Shown: piece after piece, positions 7,716 through 8,777 of the stretch | Layout: the number at the start of each line of letters is the position of its first letter | Numbering within the stretch: the first letter of the stretch is position 1 | Assembly: GCA_927798255.1 (NCBI GenBank) | Contig: CAKMMH010000068.1 | Span: 1 to 8,777, forward strand | Length of the DNA: 8,777 bases | Direction of reading: 5' to 3' | Origin: an uncultured bacterium | Lineage (GTDB): Bacteria; Bdellovibrionota_C; UBA2361; CAKMMH01 | Program-made: the position numbers and the translations under genes | Notes under the pieces: generated by a model | The model's input: the letters and a program-made list of their open reading frames with translations, nothing else | The model's database searches: none | What the model was told of the DNA's origin: nothing

Positions 7716-7743
7716 GCGAAGCGAAGTGAAGTGAAGTGAAGTG
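7716..7743. repeat. GYGAA pentamer tandem repeat
   Basis: Two GCGAA units followed by three GTGAA units and a partial GTG form an uninterrupted 5-bp tandem array of 5.6 units, preceded by related CGAAACGA sequence. It lies between cysW and cysA, outside any credible reading frame. The C-to-T change between the first two and the later units suggests expansion by slippage of the variant unit. Copy number could vary between strains. Confidence 0.8.
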
Positions 7744-7755
7744 GTGCCAGGGGTA

Positions 7756-7817
7756 CGCGGGTTGAACTACCCGGTTGCGCGAAATGCATTCCCACACGCC
7801 GCACCCGTTAGGGGGGG
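7756..7817. repeat. GC-rich intergenic repeat, copy B (cysW/cysA junction)
   Basis: This stretch is strikingly GC-rich for the window and sits in the 201-nt gap between cysW and cysA. CGGGT (7758-7762) pairs with ACCCG (7769-7773). GGTTGCG (7773-7779), ACGCCGCACCC (7796-7806) and GTTAGGGG (7807-7814) repeat, in order, the words of copy A at 6716-6785. The 11-nt middle word matches 9 of 11. The remainder of the gap (7654-7715 and 7744-7755) holds the hairpin at 7682-7700, the pentamer array and no credible gene. The element does not fold as a tRNA. Confidence 0.6.
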
Positions 7818-7854
7818 CTAACTTATATTGATGTTATATTTTGGAAATGAATTT

Positions 7855-8777
7855 ATGGCAATAGTTTTAGAAAATATAGTTAAAGGATTTTCAGGACATT
7901 TAATTGTTAACAAATTAAATTTAACTGTTAATGATGGCGAATCGTTTGTATTACTTGGAAGTAGTGGAAGCGGAAAAAGTACGATTCTTAGAATCATTGC
8001 AGGGCTTTTATATCCAGATGAAGGAAAAGTTTTTTTAAATGGTAATGATGTAACAAATGTTGCAATTCAAAAAAGAGATATTGGTTTTGTATTTCAAAAC
8101 TATGCAATTTTTAAACATATGTCAGTTCTCGACAATGTAGAATTTGGGCTAAAAATTAGAAAAGTAAAAAAAGATGAAAGAAGAAGGCAAGCTCTTTCTA
8201 TGCTAGAACTTGTAGGGCTAAGCGGCCTTGGGGAGCGTTTTCCAAATCAACTTTCAGGAGGTCAGCGTCAGCGTGTTGCGCTTGCTAGAGCCTTGGTTTA
8301 TAAACCAAAAGTTTTATTACTTGATGAACCTTTTGGTGCATTAGATGTCGAAATAAGAAGTAACTTAAGAAAAACACTTTTAGATATTCAAAGAACGTTA
8401 AATGTTACAATGATTCTTGTTACTCATGACCAAGAAGAAGCTTTTGAACTTGCAGATAGAATAGGAGTAATAGAAAGAGGAAATCTTGTTGAGGTAGGAA
8501 CACCAAGTGAGCTTTACTACACGCCTAAAAAAGAATTTATTGCAAAATTTGTAGGTGGTGGAAATGTAGTGGTGGGGAGAGAAAAAGATAAAGAAATAAG
8601 AATTGGAAGTGCAACGCTTCCTTTTCCTAAAAATGCAAAATCTTATGAAGAGGGCGCACCAGTTAGAGTGCTTTTTAGACCTGAGATGGTTAAGTTTAGT
8701 AAGAATGATTTACAAAGTAATGATAAAACCCTTTTTAACATAGGTGTTGGGGAACTTAAAAAATATTCATTTAAAGG
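7855..8777 (+). CDS. cysA: Sulfate ABC transporter ATP-binding protein CysA, 3' end cut by window
   Basis: The frame is open to the window end, giving the first 307 residues of a protein usually about 330-360 aa. It is the cytoplasmic ATPase that binds the CysT and CysW coupling loops. The ATPase domain is complete: Walker A GSSGSGKST (35-43), Q-loop VFQNYAIFKHMSV (79-91), signature LSGGQRQR (133-140), Walker B VLLLDEPFGALD (153-164) and H-loop LVTHDQEEAFELADR (188-202). KKEFIAKFVGGGN (225-237) leads into a C-terminal regulatory TOBE-type region, with RVLFRPEMVKF at 271-281. The ATG at 7855 is preceded by GGAA at 7843-7846 at good spacing. An in-frame ATG at 7831 would add eight residues without a ribosome binding site and is less likely. 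The sulfate call rests on the sbp-cysT-cysW context, since the ATPase alone resembles other importers. Confidence 0.92.
   Translation, partial: MAIVLENIVKGFSGHLIVNKLNLTVNDGESFVLLGSSGSGKSTILRIIAGLLYPDEGKVFLNGNDVTNVAIQKRDIGFVFQNYAIFKHMSVLDNVEFGLKIRKVKKDERRRQALSMLELVGLSGLGERFPNQLSGGQRQRVALARALVYKPKVLLLDEPFGALDVEIRSNLRKTLLDIQRTLNVTMILVTHDQEEAFELADRIGVIERGNLVEVGTPSELYYTPKKEFIAKFVGGGNVVVGREKDKEIRIGSATLPFPKNAKSYEEGAPVRVLFRPEMVKFSKNDLQSNDKTLFNIGVGELKKYSFK

Noticed and set aside
7745..7820. Possible tRNA or structured RNA, because of GC-richness and GGGTTGAACTACCC resembling a T-arm
   Set aside because: No matching acceptor stem, anticodon arm or correct GGTTCRA loop can be built; the words are better explained by the repeat shared with 6716-6785.

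Overview
The window is AT-rich (roughly 30% GC by eye) and densely coded. Every recognisable gene is on the + strand. The content is that of a Gram-negative-type (diderm) bacterium making a Kdo-containing lipid A. A low-GC anaerobe such as a Brachyspira-like spirochaete is my best guess, and a Deferribacterota member such as Mucispirillum is the alternative. That placement rests on base composition, gene content and the style of the intergenic repeats, and it is weak.

Region 1 (about 1-3979) is a lipid A / LPS inner-core and export cluster. It holds the 3' part of msbA (lipid A flippase), a DUF374 lysophospholipid-acyltransferase-family gene, waaA/kdtA (Kdo transferase) and lpxK (lipid A 4'-kinase). 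Spacing is tight: 15 nt, then an 8-nt overlap, then 5 nt. This suggests one transcript covering phosphorylation, Kdo addition, probable acylation and flipping of lipid A.

Region 2 (4007-4732) is one membrane-anchored or secreted protein of unknown function. It starts 27 nt after lpxK with a good ribosome binding site. A 99-nt AT-rich gap with a possible hairpin terminator separates it from the next operon.

Region 3 (4832-8777) is a sulfate ABC importer: sbp (periplasmic binding protein), cysT and cysW (permeases) and cysA (ATPase, cut by the window end). sbp and cysT overlap by 17 nt once the cysT start is corrected.

The cysT/cysW and cysW/cysA junctions each carry a GC-rich, hairpin-forming element (about 6716-6785 and 7756-7817) that looks unlike the surrounding DNA. 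The two share an ordered set of words: GGTTGCG, then ACRCCGMACCC, then GTTAGGGG. I read them as diverged copies of a dispersed intergenic repeat. The second is preceded by a perfect 7-bp hairpin and a GYGAA pentamer tandem array. These repeats are the most unusual part of the window. I see no CRISPR, transposase, rRNA or tRNA, and no clearly new multi-gene system.
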